DNA of 63,197 bases from Leyella lascolaii (lineage in GTDB: Bacteria > Bacteroidota > Bacteroidia > Bacteroidales > Bacteroidaceae). Each line of letters begins with the position of its first letter. The first letter of the stretch is position 1. Where the stretch lies: assembly GCF_900079775.1 (NCBI RefSeq), contig NZ_LT556042.1, forward strand, positions 51,070 to 114,266. The letters are read 5' to 3'. Below are positions 44,275 to 51,656 of the stretch, piece by piece. The notes beneath the pieces were generated by a model. It saw only the letters and a program-made list of their open reading frames with translations, was not told where the DNA came from and made no database searches. The position numbers and the translations under genes were made by a program.

Positions 44275-46788
44275 TTAGGTGGTTGATAATCCGGGATTTC
44301 TTTTGCTCTCCGCAAGCCGTTTGACAGCCAGTTCAAGGTTGCCGCCCAGCTTGTCGGCAAGGGCGAACAGTTCCGTTTTCTCGCTTTCTTCGGTCGTGTA
44401 CGTGTAATATTCCTCCAGCGAAACTTCCGTTGCGTACACCGCCGACTGCGTGCCGCCCAGCGAGAAGAACACTTCCTTGTACTTCCGTCCGGGATGGTTC
44501 GCCATGTTGATGGACAATATTTGCGAACGTTCCTTGTCGGTCAGTCCCAAGAGGTTCTGTATGCTGTCGAACTTGTTGAGATATTTCCTTTGGTCTAACA
44601 GAATCTTGCAGTCCGAATTGTTGATGATGCTCTCTTTCACGATAGGCGAGGAAATAATATCCTCCACTTCCTGCGTTACCACAATCGCTTCCCCGAAATA
44701 CTTTCGGACGGTTTTGTACAAATATTTTATGTAGTCCGCCATGTTCGCCGACGCTATCGCTTTCCACGCTTCTTCAATCAGGATTAATTTTCTTATTCCC
44801 TTCAATTTGCGCATCTTGTTTATAAAGGCTTCCATGATGATGATGGTCGTTATCGGGAACAGTATCTTGTGGTCTTTGATATTGTCCAGCTCGAAGACAA
44901 TAAAGCGTTTGTGCAGCAAGTCCAGTTCCTTGTCGGAGTTGAGCAGGTAGTCATACTCGCCGCCCTTGTAATAGGGTTCAAGCACGTTCAGGAAGCCGTC
45001 AATGTCAAAGTCCTTTTCCCTGACATTCTTCCGTTCAAGCTGTCGGCGGTATTCGTCCCGGACAAACTCGTAGAACGTGTTGAAGCAGGGTGTTACCGAC
45101 CTGTCGCCCGTGATACGTTCGATATAGGCACTTACTGCATTGGACAACGCCACTTCTTCCGACCGCTTCGGGGCTTCATCGTCCCGCTTCCACAGGGTGA
45201 GTATAAGGGTCTTGATACTCTCTTTCTTCTCTATGTCAAATACCCCGTCCTCGACATAGAACGGGTTGAACGCTATCGGGTTCTCGTTGGTGTAGGTGAA
45301 ATAAATCCCGTCCTCGCCGTGCGTGCGGTTGTGGATAAGCTGGCACAGCCCCAAATAGCTGTTGCCCGTATCTACCAGCAGCACGTGCGCCCCCTGCTCG
45401 TAATACTGGCGTACCATGTGGTTGGTGAAGAAAGACTTCCCGCTGCCGCTCGGCCCAAGTATGAACTTGTTGCGGTTGGTCGTGATGCCTTTCTTCATGG
45501 GCAGGTCTGATATGTCGATGTGCAGCGGTCGCCCGCTCACCCTGTCCACCATTTTGATGCCGAAGGGCGAAAGCGAACTCTTGTAGTTCGTTTCTTCCAC
45601 GAACAGGCAGAGAGCCTGCCCCAAGAACGTGTAGAAACTTTCTTCCGCCGGGAAGTCCCCCTCGTTGCCCGGTATGCCCGCCCAAAAGAGCGTGGGCGTA
45701 TCGACCGTGTTGTGGCGTGGCTTGCATTCCATCAGGGCAAGCTGGCTTCCCACATCGTTGCGTATGCGTTTGAGTTCCTCCCGGTCATCGCTCCAAGCCA
45801 TGACGTTGCAGTGGCAGCGCACGGAAACAAGCCCCTTGCTGTGCGCTTCGTTCAGGTACTCGTCTATCCATTCCTTGTTTATCTGGTTGGCACGGGAGTA
45901 GCGGGAAAGCGACTGCATGTTCCGGGCGGTCTGCTCGAACGTTTTCAGGTTTTCGGCATGGTCGTCTATGAAGATGTATTGGTTATAGACGTGGTTGCAC
46001 GACAGCAGCACGCCCACCGGGGCGGCGAATGACAGGCGGCAGTCGCTCCGGTCGGTGGACAGCTTTTCAAACCGTGTGTCCGTACCGACCTTTTCCGGCA
46101 AATCTTCCACGTCCGAAAGCGTGTGCAGGCACAGTATGTCGTCCCCGACACGCATTTCTTCCGGGTAAAGCCCGATGTCTTTCAGGCAGGTGGTATCTGT
46201 CTGTGAAAGCGAGAAGTATTTCTCGATGATGCCAGCCTTTCCGTCCTGCCCGGTGATTTCCGGTACTGCCAGCCGGGTAAGCGTGATAAACCCGCTGTCG
46301 TTCATGATACGCTCGAACTGTCCGACCGCTTCGATGAATTTCATAGCCGTTTCCCTGTCCGCTATCTCCTGCGGAACAATCCTGCCCCGGCAGAGGGTGG
46401 AGAAGTCGCTCTGTCGGCGGCTTCTCTCCCTTGTCGTCTTTGTCAGGAACAGGTAACAGTAATGGTTCAGGAACGGGCGTTCATTGAAGTGCCGCTCAAA
46501 ACTCCGGGACAGGAAACTGAGTTCGTCCTTTCCGGTGTCGGGCTGGTAGTTCTCCGTGATGAAGAAGTCCTGCTTGTGTACTATGGAATAGTCGGGCAGT
46601 ACCTTGATTGCCTTGTACCATGCCGAATGTATGGCTTCATATTCGGCACTGGTGACGGTGAACAGTTCGGGCAGTTCCACCCGGAAAGCCACCGTTATGT
46701 CGGCATCCTTTGAAATGATGCAGCCGTTCTCCACCGCCAAAAGGGGAAATTTCCTTTCCAGCGTGGTAGCCTTTAACATATTCCTCAT
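44275..46788 (-). CDS. traG: TraG, VirB4-like conjugation ATPase
   Basis: Cytoplasmic ATPase of 837 aa that powers assembly of the transfer channel. The N-terminal domain (about 1-400) is followed by an ATPase domain with Walker A LGPSGSGKSFFTNHM near residue 447, Walker B RKLILIEEAWKAIA near 670 and the downstream Gln/Arg-rich region VTQEVEDIISSPIVKESIINNSDCKILL. This order is that of VirB4/TraC proteins. It overlaps traF by 4 bp. Confidence 0.95.
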   Translation of the reverse strand: MRNMLKATTLERKFPLLAVENGCIISKDADITVAFRVELPELFTVTSAEYEAIHSAWYKAIKVLPDYSIVHKQDFFITENYQPDTGKDELSFLSRSFERHFNERPFLNHYCYLFLTKTTRERSRRQSDFSTLCRGRIVPQEIADRETAMKFIEAVGQFERIMNDSGFITLTRLAVPEITGQDGKAGIIEKYFSLSQTDTTCLKDIGLYPEEMRVGDDILCLHTLSDVEDLPEKVGTDTRFEKLSTDRSDCRLSFAAPVGVLLSCNHVYNQYIFIDDHAENLKTFEQTARNMQSLSRYSRANQINKEWIDEYLNEAHSKGLVSVRCHCNVMAWSDDREELKRIRNDVGSQLALMECKPRHNTVDTPTLFWAGIPGNEGDFPAEESFYTFLGQALCLFVEETNYKSSLSPFGIKMVDRVSGRPLHIDISDLPMKKGITTNRNKFILGPSGSGKSFFTNHMVRQYYEQGAHVLLVDTGNSYLGLCQLIHNRTHGEDGIYFTYTNENPIAFNPFYVEDGVFDIEKKESIKTLILTLWKRDDEAPKRSEEVALSNAVSAYIERITGDRSVTPCFNTFYEFVRDEYRRQLERKNVREKDFDIDGFLNVLEPYYKGGEYDYLLNSDKELDLLHKRFIVFELDNIKDHKILFPITTIIIMEAFINKMRKLKGIRKLILIEEAWKAIASANMADYIKYLYKTVRKYFGEAIVVTQEVEDIISSPIVKESIINNSDCKILLDQRKYLNKFDSIQNLLGLTDKERSQILSINMANHPGRKYKEVFFSLGGTQSAVYATEVSLEEYYTYTTEESEKTELFALADKLGGNLELAVKRLAESKRNPGLSTT

Positions 46789-47120
46789 GGTCTTTCTTCC
46801 TTCCTTTTTTTATAGGTGAATAATCTGGGTATCGCCTTTCGGCTGATGATGAAGCGGGGATGTCTTTTGCGGGCGGCAGCTTTCATCAGTCCGTGCGTGC
46901 CGTACTTGGCATTGAGCCGGAAAGTCTGCCATACGAGCAGCAGCGAAGCCGACACGATGAAACCGATACATAGCCACTGGTTCACGCCTGTCATGAACAA
47001 GACGATGAACACCACGAACACGGCGAGCAAGCCGCCCGCAAAGATGAAAAGGTACTGGCTTTTCAGCCCCTTGAACTCCACCGGCTTCCCGATACCCCTG
47101 TTTACCGGATATTCAGACAT
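46785..47120 (-). CDS. traF: conjugal transfer protein TraF (DUF4133)
   Basis: Small VirB3-like membrane protein of 111 aa, starting MSEYPVNRGIGKPVEFKGLKSQYL, with two helices (residues about 23-60) and a basic tail (AARKRHPRFIISRKAIPRLFTYKKRKEERP). The longer frame (47168) runs back into traE and is rejected. Overlap of 4 bp with traG. Confidence 0.88.
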   Translation of the reverse strand: MSEYPVNRGIGKPVEFKGLKSQYLFIFAGGLLAVFVVFIVLFMTGVNQWLCIGFIVSASLLLVWQTFRLNAKYGTHGLMKAAARKRHPRFIISRKAIPRLFTYKKRKEERP

Positions 47121-47130
47121 AGCCGCCGTT

Positions 47131-47427
47131 TTAGAGGAAGAACGAACGCAGGATAGTGGCGGCGACAATCAGGAAGATGCACGCCCCGAACCAGCTTGCG
47201 GCGGTCTTGCTGGTATCGGGGTCACCGCTTGAGAACTTGTTATACACTTTTACACCGCCAATCAAGCCGCAGACCGCCCCGATTGCGTACACCAGCTTTG
47301 TTCCGGGGTCGAAATACCCGGTTATCATGTTGGTGGCTTCGGTAATGCCCGCCTGTCCGTTACCTTGTGCGTAGGCACTTACCACAGCGGCAAGGAGAGC
47401 CGCCGACAAAAAGATTTTCTTTTTCAT
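47131..47427 (-). CDS. traE: conjugal transfer protein TraE (DUF4134)
   Basis: VirB2-like small protein of 98 aa: signal MKKKIFLSAALLAAVVSAYAQ, then two helices separated by a turn (LVYAIGAVCGLIGGVKVYNKF, WFGACIFLIVAATILRSFF). It is probably the pilin-like subunit. The start is set at this Met because the longer frame (47517) adds an unlikely Pro/Cys-rich stretch. The 20-bp ICE leader motif lies 65-84 bp upstream. Confidence 0.88.
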   Translation of the reverse strand: MKKKIFLSAALLAAVVSAYAQGNGQAGITEATNMITGYFDPGTKLVYAIGAVCGLIGGVKVYNKFSSGDPDTSKTAASWFGACIFLIVAATILRSFFL

Positions 47428-47490
47428 TGCGAATTGGATTTTAATGCCGGGACAGCGGGTGGATAGTCCGCTGCCGCACGGCGGATGAAT

Positions 47491-47511
47491 AATTTGAAAT
47501 TTTAGTGGTTG
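47491..47511 (-). repeat. 20-bp ICE leader motif, copy 2 (before traE)
   Basis: On the minus strand CAACCACTAAAATTTCAAATT; it lies in the leader of traE between traD and traE. Confidence 0.6.
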
Positions 47512-47588
47512 CGGCACGGATGCCGTCTGTTGGTGTCAGTATTGCCAATCAACCGTAATCACGTTGCTTCATATCGTTACTTGTTATG

Positions 47589-48215
47589 TTACAGATACTC
47601 GTTCATGTCGAACGCTTCGTATTCCCCGCTGGTATTGCCAGTTCCGGCGGGAGCAACCGCAGCCAGTTCCGCTTCGTTGCGTCCCAGCAGTTCCGCCACC
47701 TTTGCCAGCCCGCCGTTGATGTTCTCCACTACCGCATCGTAGAGGTTCGTCCCCTCAATCCGAGCCAGCGTCACGGCGGCTTGCCGCTGTTCCGCTTCGG
47801 TGGAGTTGTCGGCGTTCGCCGTGCGTACCGTTTCGCCCAGTTCCTCAAAGCTCACGCCCGCAGCCCTGCCCGTATCATCGTACCCGTCCATGTACCCGGA
47901 TATTTCTTCGTCCTCGTAATCGGGTTCGTCATCCCCGTAGTCGGGCGTTTCGTCCGGCTGTCCGGCAGCTTGCGCCGCAAAAATAGTATCATTTTCAGCC
48001 GCTTGCGGGAGATGTCCCGATTTGTCCTGCACTGTCCCGATTAGTCCACCCTTGTAGCGGCTCTCGCCTATCAGCGTGTAGCCGTCCGCCTGACTTTCGG
48101 GAACGGTTTTATCATTTGTTCCCTTTTCGGAACGCCTGTTGTCCGCATGGCGATACCACAGCCACAGGGCGATATAATACACCAGAAGCCCGGTAAGTAT
48201 GCAATAGGTTACCAT
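47589..48215 (-). CDS. TraC/TraD-position membrane protein
   Basis: Protein of 208 aa from MVTYCILTG, with one N-terminal helix (LLVYYIALWLWYR), an acidic middle (DYGDDEPDYEDEEISGYMDGYDD) and a helical C-terminus (VTLARIEGTNLYDAVVENINGGLAKVAELL). The frame is open upstream to 48449 but that part is the shadow of traB; the Met at 48215 lies 2 bp after the traB stop. Its coding sequence contains the array of TGTCC repeats at 48013-48047. I place it in the TraC/TraD slot by position only. Confidence 0.65.
   Translation of the reverse strand: MVTYCILTGLLVYYIALWLWYRHADNRRSEKGTNDKTVPESQADGYTLIGESRYKGGLIGTVQDKSGHLPQAAENDTIFAAQAAGQPDETPDYGDDEPDYEDEEISGYMDGYDDTGRAAGVSFEELGETVRTANADNSTEAEQRQAAVTLARIEGTNLYDAVVENINGGLAKVAELLGRNEAELAAVAPAGTGNTSGEYEAFDMNEYL
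48013..48047 (+). repeat. TGTCC array, 10-bp phased, inside traD-position gene
   Basis: TGTCC at 48013, 48023 and 48033 and AGTCC at 48043, exactly 10 bp apart (as two 15-bp boxes TGTCCCGATTTGTCC and TGTCCCGATTAGTCC). The same pattern occurs at 49684-49718 and 55214-55248. Confidence 0.75.
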
Positions 48216-48217
48216 AG

Positions 48218-48646
48218 TCAGACAGGCTTTTGGAAGTGGCTTTCGTACAAGGCGTTTATCTCGTCTTGGTACTGTTCGAAGTGCCGCAGCAGAATATTTT
48301 CCACGTAGCTGCTTACCGTCACCTTGCGCCCGCCTATCACCGTCACGATACGCATCAGTTTCTCGTGGGTGGCTCGGCTCACGTACAAGGGTTGTCGGTC
48401 TGCCAGTTCCACTTTCTGGAAGTAGGTTTCCCGGTAGTCGCCCGTGCAACCCTTGCGCCTGCGAGGTGTCGGTTTCTCCATCCGTACCGTTTCCGTTTGT
48501 TGTCCCTCTTGGGTGATGCCCGTTTCGCCGCCGGGGTTCGGTATGTTCTCCGGCTGCTTGTCCTGCTTGGCGGGGACACCCTGCGAGATAAGTTCCCGCA
48601 TGAAATCCTCGTCTATTTTCGGCAGAGTGCCGTTTTGCTTTGCCAT
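48218..48646 (-). CDS. traB: TraB, DUF3408 protein (ribbon-helix-helix-like)
   Basis: Protein of 142 aa with a disordered Gln/Pro/Glu-rich N-half and a C-terminal domain LYVSRATHEKLMRIVTVIGGRKVTVSSYVENILLRHFEQY. The short strand, two helices and conserved spacing resemble ribbon-helix-helix DNA-binding proteins such as ParG. It starts 1 bp after the traA stop and is followed by the traD-position gene after 2 bp. With TraA it makes a ParA/RHH-type pair, suggesting DNA binding at repeats in this element. Confidence 0.78.
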   Translation of the reverse strand: MAKQNGTLPKIDEDFMRELISQGVPAKQDKQPENIPNPGGETGITQEGQQTETVRMEKPTPRRRKGCTGDYRETYFQKVELADRQPLYVSRATHEKLMRIVTVIGGRKVTVSSYVENILLRHFEQYQDEINALYESHFQKPV

Positions 48647-48647
48647 A

Positions 48648-49418
48648 TCATTGTAATTTAATGTAATACATCATTTCTGTTATCAGTTCTTCCAAGTTGC
48701 TGCCCCTTACCAGCGGGCGGCTGGCGGGAAAGAGCGTGGAGCGGAACACCGCCTTCCTGTCCGTCATCAGTTCTTTTTTGTAGCGTTTGGTGTCAGGGAT
48801 AAAGGTTTTCATCAGCGGCAGTTCCAGTTCCTTTATCGTCTTGTCATAGGCGGCATAGAGGTCGGTTTTCTCCCGACCGTCCACCATGTTCCAGAAGAGG
48901 TACAGCCCGGCAAGTCGGCAGGCTTCATTCCTCACCAGCAGCTTTTGGATAGCCACCGCAAACGACAGGCTGCTTTCAAGAACCACCTTATCGGCGGAAA
49001 TCGGGGTAAAGATATAGTCCATGCCCGCAAGGGAGTTTATCACGCCCTCGCTGTTCACCGTGCCCGGCAGGTCAAAAAACACGATGTCCGGCACGTGTCC
49101 GGCTTCTGCCGTATATCCGTCAGCGGTGGCTATCGCCTTTTCGGGCGAACTGCACAGCACCGGGTAGGCTTTCTTCCCCAGACGGGTGAACTGTTCATAC
49201 GCCATGCGCTTGTAATCCTCGTCCGCCCCGACCTGTTCGGCATCCCGCTTGCGCATCCCGGCAATGGAGTGTTGCGGGTAGTCGCAATCGACTACCGCCA
49301 CATCGTAGCCTTTGAGGTAATAGAGGTAACTCGCCGCAAGCACGGTAAATGTGGTTTTGCCGACCCCGCCCTTCTGGGTGGAAAAGGCGACATAAAGGGG
49401 TGTTTTCTCGTTTTCCAT
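48648..49418 (-). CDS. traA: TraA, ParA/MinD-like ATPase
   Basis: Cytoplasmic ATPase of about 256 aa from MENEKTPLYVAF. The deviant Walker A STQKGGVGKTT lies near residues 14-24, VVDCDYPQHS near 47 (Walker A'), and FFDLPGTVNSEGVI near 128 (Walker B). Such proteins partition plasmids or position conjugation machinery. First gene of the tra operon. The region directly upstream (49492-49641) is dense in TTGAAA/TTTCAA repeats. The frame runs further to 49469, but the chosen Met starts the conserved fold. Confidence 0.87.
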   Translation of the reverse strand: MENEKTPLYVAFSTQKGGVGKTTFTVLAASYLYYLKGYDVAVVDCDYPQHSIAGMRKRDAEQVGADEDYKRMAYEQFTRLGKKAYPVLCSSPEKAIATADGYTAEAGHVPDIVFFDLPGTVNSEGVINSLAGMDYIFTPISADKVVLESSLSFAVAIQKLLVRNEACRLAGLYLFWNMVDGREKTDLYAAYDKTIKELELPLMKTFIPDTKRYKKELMTDRKAVFRSTLFPASRPLVRGSNLEELITEMMYYIKLQ

Positions 49419-49491
49419 ATTGCTTCCGTTCATTATTGGTTGATATATTTGTTTATTGCTTCCAATCATTCGGGCTTTCCATATTGCAGGC

Positions 49492-49641
49492 TTGAAATAT
49501 GGAAAGACTGCTTTATTTCAATCTTGCTTTCCTGCTTTCATTCTTTCTTGAAATCCAGCAATCACGTTTTCTTGAAATCCTGCTTTCAACCGTTCTTGCC
49601 TGATTGAAATGTGTCTTTCAATCTTGCTTTCAATCTTGAAA
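49492..49641. repeat. TTGAAA/TTTCAA repeat array upstream of traA
   Basis: Nine copies of TTGAAA or its complement TTTCAA occur at 49492, 49516, 49548, 49572, 49584, 49604, 49616, 49628 and 49636; the intervals are 24, 32, 24, 12, 20, 12, 12 and 8 bp. Many are embedded in TTTCAATCTTGC or CTTGAAATCC. An array of short repeats upstream of a ParA gene is the usual place of a type Ib partition site and operator. The function is inferred. Confidence 0.65.
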
Positions 49642-49683
49642 TCTTATGCAAATAAAAGGAGAAAAAACGTCCGTTTTTAGATG

Positions 49684-49718
49684 TGTCCCGATTTGTCCTT
49701 TCGTGTCCCGTTTTGTCC
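49684..49718 (+). repeat. TGTCC array, 10-bp phased, upstream of mobA
   Basis: Four TGTCC at 49684, 49694, 49704 and 49714, 10 bp apart. The middle spacer TTTCG is the same as in the reverse-complement copy at 55214-55248. A TTACTTTGC box close to the -7 consensus lies about 35 bp further on, pointing toward mobA. Confidence 0.78.
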
Positions 49719-49842
49719 ACCAACTGCCTATTTTACAGCATTATAAATCACCGTTACTTTGCAGCGGAGTAACGAGCCGCAAGGGGTAAAGACGTGTAAC
49801 GGTGCTGGTGGACGGCAGGGCTTGCCGCCTGATGCAGACCCC

Positions 49843-49937
49843 AATCCGTCCCGGACGGATTTTCGATTTTCGCCAGAAAATAGCAAGGTGTGTTTCGTGG
49901 CACACGAAACCGTTTTCCGTGCCTGAAAACGCCTTGC
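49843..49937. other. multi-stem region, candidate oriT
   Basis: Consecutive hairpins lie directly upstream of mobA: AATCCGTC/GACGGATT (49843-49861), GTTTCGTG/CACGAAAC (49892-49910) and GTTTTC/GAAAAC (49912-49930). The last two are enclosed by GCAAGG (49883-49888) and CCTTGC (49932-49937), a cloverleaf-like fold. The relaxase and its accessory protein are encoded just downstream, the usual place of a transfer origin in Bacteroides mobile elements. No nic site can be assigned. Confidence 0.5.
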
Positions 49938-49990
49938 CCATTGCGGGGTAAAAACCACTCCGAAGTCGTGATTTTTTAATTCAAGGAAGT

Positions 49991-50413
49991 ATGGAAACAA
50001 GGAAAAACAGCAAGGGCGGTCGCCCCGCCCTCCAAGACCCGGCGAAACATCGCCATGTCCTTTACCTGAACGACCGGGAGAACGCCCGCTTCCTCTCGCA
50101 GTGGGAGCAGTCGGGCGTTTCGAGCAAGTCCCGTTTCATCGCCGCACGTATCTTCGGCGAGCCGTTCCGGGTGGTGAAAGTGGACAAGTCGGCGGTCGAG
50201 TATTGCGCCCGACTGACCGAATTTTATGCACAATTCAGAGCGGTAGCGGTCAATTACAACCAAGTGGTAAAGGCTCTAAATAGTAACTTTTCGGAGAAAA
50301 AGGCACTGGCTTTTCTCTATAAATTGGAGAAAGCGACTACCGAACTGGCTATGTTGAACCGTCAGGTTATCGACCTGACAAACGAGTGCAGGGAACTATG
50401 GTTGCCAAAATAA
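49991..50413 (+). CDS. mobA: MobA-like relaxosome accessory protein
   Basis: Basic protein of 140 aa. KGGRPALQDPAKHRHVLYLNDRENARFLSQWEQSGVSSKSRFIAARIFG is a strand followed by two helices, like ribbon-helix-helix DNA-binding accessory proteins. The C-terminal half is helical (FYAQFRAVAVNYNQVVKALN). It probably binds oriT and helps the relaxase. It overlaps mobB by 16 bp, a sign of translational coupling. Confidence 0.82.
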   Translation: METRKNSKGGRPALQDPAKHRHVLYLNDRENARFLSQWEQSGVSSKSRFIAARIFGEPFRVVKVDKSAVEYCARLTEFYAQFRAVAVNYNQVVKALNSNFSEKKALAFLYKLEKATTELAMLNRQVIDLTNECRELWLPK

Positions 50414-51639
50414 GTACGGGAAGTTCCATGTTCGGCGCACTGGCATACAATCAGGAAAAGGTGGACAACGGGGAAGCGAAGGTGCTTTTCTCCAATAAAA
50501 TGCTGTTGGACGAGGACGGGCATTCCAGCATCGGCGGGTGTATGCGCAGCTTTGAAATGCAGATGCCCGTCCATTTGTCCACCAAGAAGCCGATATTGCA
50601 CATTTCCATAAACCCGCACCCGGAAGACGTGCTTTCGGACAGCCAACTTTCCGACATCGCACGGGAGTATATGCGGAAGTTGGGCTATGGCGACCAGCCT
50701 TATTTGGTCTATAAACACGAGGACATCGACCGCCACCATATCCACATCGTGGGCTTACGGGTGGACGAAAACGGCAAGCCGCTGAATGACAGGTTCGAGC
50801 ACCGGAGAAGCAAGCAGATCACCCGTGAACTGGAACGGAAATACAACCTGCATCTGGCGGAGAGAAAGGAGCGTGCCGAACGCCCCGAACTTAAAAAGGT
50901 CGATTACGCAGCCGGGGACGTGAAGCACCAGATTGGCAATACCGTGAAAGCGGCTTGTTACGGCTACCGCTTCCAGTCGTTCGGGGAGTACAGGGCGTTG
51001 CTTGCCACCTGCAACGTGTGCGCCGAGGAAGTCAGGGGGGAAATAAACGGCAGACCCTATCAGGGCATTGTCTATTCCGCCACGGACGATAAGGGCGAAA
51101 AGGTGGGCAACCCGGTAAAGGCATCCCGCATCGGCAAGTCGGTAGGCTACGAAGCGGTGCTGTGCAGGATGGAAAAGTCTGGCAAGACGATTAAGGACGG
51201 GAAGCTGAAAGAGCGTACCCGGAAGATTGTCGCCGCAGCCATGCAGACCGCCCGTAACCGACAAAAGTTTGAACAGGAACTGAAACGGCAGGGCATTGAC
51301 GTGGTGTTCCGGCAGAACGACAGCGGGCGCATCTATGGCGTTACGTTCATCGACCACGACAGCCGGGTGGTATTGAACGGTTCACGTTTGGGCAAGGAGT
51401 TTTCGGCGAACGTGTTCAATGACCTGTATTCGGATGTCCAAACGGGACAGACCGAAAGCGTTGCTCCGCAGCGGGGACAAGGGCAGGACTTCACGCAGCA
51501 GCCGCATACGGCGGCACGGCTTCCGGTCAGCGGACTGGGCGGGTTGTTCGGCGGATCTTCCATAGGAGAAGAACCGCCGCAGGACACCGCCGGGCAAAAG
51601 AGAAAGAAGAAAAAGAAGCGCACAAGACGCATCGAATAA
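50398..51639 (+). CDS. mobB: MobB relaxase
   Basis: Relaxase of 413 aa, starting MVAKISTGSSMFGALAYNQEKV, the classic opening of Bacteroides mobilisation nucleases. The three-His metal motif is in DIDRHHIHIVGLRVD near residue 120. It nicks oriT and carries the strand into the recipient. The C-terminal tail is basic and Gln/Pro-rich, ending KRKKKKKRTRRIE. The longer frame from 50386 adds four residues only. Confidence 0.92.
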   Translation: MVAKISTGSSMFGALAYNQEKVDNGEAKVLFSNKMLLDEDGHSSIGGCMRSFEMQMPVHLSTKKPILHISINPHPEDVLSDSQLSDIAREYMRKLGYGDQPYLVYKHEDIDRHHIHIVGLRVDENGKPLNDRFEHRRSKQITRELERKYNLHLAERKERAERPELKKVDYAAGDVKHQIGNTVKAACYGYRFQSFGEYRALLATCNVCAEEVRGEINGRPYQGIVYSATDDKGEKVGNPVKASRIGKSVGYEAVLCRMEKSGKTIKDGKLKERTRKIVAAAMQTARNRQKFEQELKRQGIDVVFRQNDSGRIYGVTFIDHDSRVVLNGSRLGKEFSANVFNDLYSDVQTGQTESVAPQRGQGQDFTQQPHTAARLPVSGLGGLFGGSSIGEEPPQDTAGQKRKKKKKRTRRIE

Positions 51640-51656
51640 CTTAAAAACATACGACT

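Noticed and set aside
45236..45727. Frame of 163 aa inside traG
   Set aside because: Frame-shifted shadow of traG, rich in Arg/Gly/His.
47589..48449. Longer start for the traD-position gene (48449)
   Set aside because: The extra 78 residues lie over traB in another frame; Met at 48215 follows the traB stop directly.
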